Assembly: GCA_003023485.1 (NCBI GenBank) | Contig: PXSG01000012.1 | Location: 1 to 5,593 of the forward strand | DNA length: 5,593 nt | Origin: Halobacteriales archaeon SW_10_68_16 | GTDB lineage: Archaea > Halobacteriota > Halobacteria > Halobacteriales > Haloarculaceae | Reading direction: 5' to 3' | Shown: piece by piece, positions 4,352 to 5,593 of the stretch | Layout: the number at the start of each line of letters is the position of its first letter | Numbering within the stretch: position 1 is the stretch's first letter | Made by a program: the position numbers and the translations under genes | Notes under the pieces: model-generated | What the model was told of the DNA's origin: nothing | The model's input: only the letters and a program-made list of their open reading frames with translations | Databases searched by the model: none

Positions 4352-5593
4352 TCAGAGCGCGCCTTCGAACTCCTCGCGCGGGATTTCCTCTTGCGTGACG
4401 GCCTCGGCGTCCTGAATCTGGAGGATGGCGAACCGGTTGAGCGGTTCGAGGCTCTCGTTGAGGTCGACCGGGCTGGAGGCGCCCTCGTAGTTGATCTCGT
4501 TGCCGTCCGCGAGCAGTTCTTTCGCCTTCTCGAACTCGTTGACGGTGACCGTCTCGCCCTCGGAGCGGGAGATGGCACGCATGTTCTGTGCGATGGCGGT
4601 GCTCGTCGCCTCGCCGGCCCGTTCCATGGCCAGGGCCATCAGGAACATCGCGTCGTAGGCGTGCGCCGCGAAGAGGGTGTTGTCCTCGCCGATGGCGTCC
4701 TCGAAGCGGGTGGCACCGTCGGTGTCTTCGGGCTGTGGCGAGGCGAGGTACATGCCCTCGACGATGTCAGACAGCGGCTGGAAGAAGTTCTCTTGGTCGT
4801 TGACGCCCTCGCTGAGGACCCACTCGCCGCCGTAGCCGCCCTGATCCCACTGTTGCATGATGGTGGTCCCGTTGCCGGGATAGCCGACGAACCCGACGCC
4901 GTCGGGGTCGCCCTTGAAGACCTGGTCGAGCGTCGAGGTGTAGTCGGCGGCGTCCTGGTCGTAGCCGACCATGTTGAGCGTCTCGCCGTTGAACGCCTCG
5001 CTGGCCTTGTTGGCCAGCCCCTCGCCGTAGGGGTTGTCGACGTACAGGAACGCGGCGGTCTCGGCCTCGATTAAATCGTCCAGGATGCGCCCCATGACGA
5101 TCCCCTGCTGGCCGTCGTTGGGCGCGGTCCGGCCGAAGAACTTCACGTCGTCGTCGTTGTGTCCGAGTTCCGCCAGGACGGGGCTGGTCGAGGCGTTGCT
5201 GACCTCCATGACCTCCTCCTCGCCGACGCGCTCGGCGAGCGGGGTCGAGACACCGCTTGAGGCGGCACCGACGAACCCGACGATGCTGTTCTCGGAGATG
5301 AGCGAGTTGAGCCGGTCGACGCCCGCCTCCGGGCGCGTCTCGCTGTCGGTGTGGGTGATGCTGATCTCGCGGTCGAGTGGCCCGCCGGCGTCGTTGATGT
5401 GCTGGACTGCGAGGTCGACTGCCGCCTGCATGCCCGAGCCGTAGGCCTCCAGGCTACCGGTGATCGGGAGGATCGACCCCATCGGAATCGGATCGGACTC
5501 CATGTCGTCACCGTCGTCACCGTCGTCACCGTCGTCACCGTCGCTGCCGCCGCCATCGCCGTCGCTTTCTGGCGTCGGCGTCCCGCCGCCGTC
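4352..5593 (-). CDS. ABC transporter substrate-binding protein, branched-chain amino acid type (N-terminus missing)
   Basis: The reading frame runs off the right edge of the window, leaving 413 visible residues. The first 30 form an Asp/Gly/Ser/Thr/Pro linker with GDD repeats. Such linkers typically join the lipid-anchored cysteine of haloarchaeal lipoproteins to the mature domain, so the missing part is probably a short lipobox signal peptide. The Met at 5503 is internal, not the start. The folded domain is a type I periplasmic-binding protein of the LivJ/LivK kind (Peripla_BP_6). It opens with IPMGSILPITGSLEAYG, and the binding-site block SNASTSPVL falls at visible residues 132-140. FFGRTAPNDGQQG (152-164), FLYVDNPYGEGLA (182-194) and AHAYDAMFLMALAMERAG (310-327) follow. 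It would sit outside the membrane and deliver a solute to an ABC permease. Members bind branched-chain amino acids, amides, urea or other small solutes, so the ligand is uncertain. The permease and ATPase genes are not in the window. The promoter also lies outside. Confidence 0.92.
   Translation of the reverse strand, partial: DGGGTPTPESDGDGGGSDGDDGDDGDDGDDMESDPIPMGSILPITGSLEAYGSGMQAAVDLAVQHINDAGGPLDREISITHTDSETRPEAGVDRLNSLISENSIVGFVGAASSGVSTPLAERVGEEEVMEVSNASTSPVLAELGHNDDDVKFFGRTAPNDGQQGIVMGRILDDLIEAETAAFLYVDNPYGEGLANKASEAFNGETLNMVGYDQDAADYTSTLDQVFKGDPDGVGFVGYPGNGTTIMQQWDQGGYGGEWVLSEGVNDQENFFQPLSDIVEGMYLASPQPEDTDGATRFEDAIGEDNTLFAAHAYDAMFLMALAMERAGEATSTAIAQNMRAISRSEGETVTVNEFEKAKELLADGNEINYEGASSPVDLNESLEPLNRFAILQIQDAEAVTQEEIPREEFEGAL
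5504..5539 (-). repeat. Four tandem 9-bp units encoding GDD repeats
   Basis: The unit GTCGTCACC (plus strand) occurs four times without change, followed by a diverged unit (GTCGCTGCC, 5540-5548). Read in the gene's frame, each unit gives Gly-Asp-Asp in the flexible acidic linker of the solute-binding protein. The unit is a multiple of three, so slippage would change the linker length without breaking the frame. Confidence 0.9.

Noticed and set aside
4079..5074. Plus-strand open frame through the intergenic repeats and opposite the solute-binding protein
   Set aside because: It needs a TTG start, its first part is low-complexity Pro/Arg/Ser sequence from the repeat region, and the rest mirrors a clear gene.

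Overview
The window looks like a chromosomal piece of a halophilic archaeon (class Halobacteria). The evidence is high GC, strongly acidic predicted proteins rich in Asp and Glu, few Shine-Dalgarno sequences, AT-rich boxes about 24-31 bases before several start codons (the layout of leaderless haloarchaeal transcripts), and a lipoprotein-type Asp/Gly linker in the solute-binding protein at the right edge. I cannot name the genus. Haloarcula and its relatives are a guess, no more.

Layout: a tandem-domain glyoxalase I-like VOC protein lies on the plus strand (58-813). It converges on five genes that all read leftward on the minus strand. These are a small two-helix membrane protein of unknown function (868-1293), an alpha-methylacyl-CoA racemase-like member of the family III CoA-transferases (1334-2560), a 74-residue two-helix membrane protein (2624-2848), a site-2-protease-type M50 metalloprotease (2916-4019), and a branched-chain-amino-acid-type ABC transporter substrate-binding protein whose N-terminus lies beyond the right edge (4352-5593). 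Between the last two is a 332-base gap (4020-4351) with no gene but several inverted repeats and repetitive GC-rich sequence.

Despite sharing a strand, the minus-strand genes look mostly separately transcribed. Each complete one has its own candidate promoter box at leaderless distance from its ATG, and a T6 tract follows the M50 gene. The set reads as ordinary housekeeping and accessory metabolism: aldehyde detoxification, branched acyl-CoA metabolism, intramembrane proteolysis and solute uptake. A metabolic link between the CoA racemase/transferase and the branched-chain uptake protein is possible but unproven.

I found no convincing undescribed system. The items most worth a second look are the intergenic repeat cluster, the internally duplicated glyoxalase with both metal sites intact, the unknown small membrane proteins, and the consistent promoter layout.
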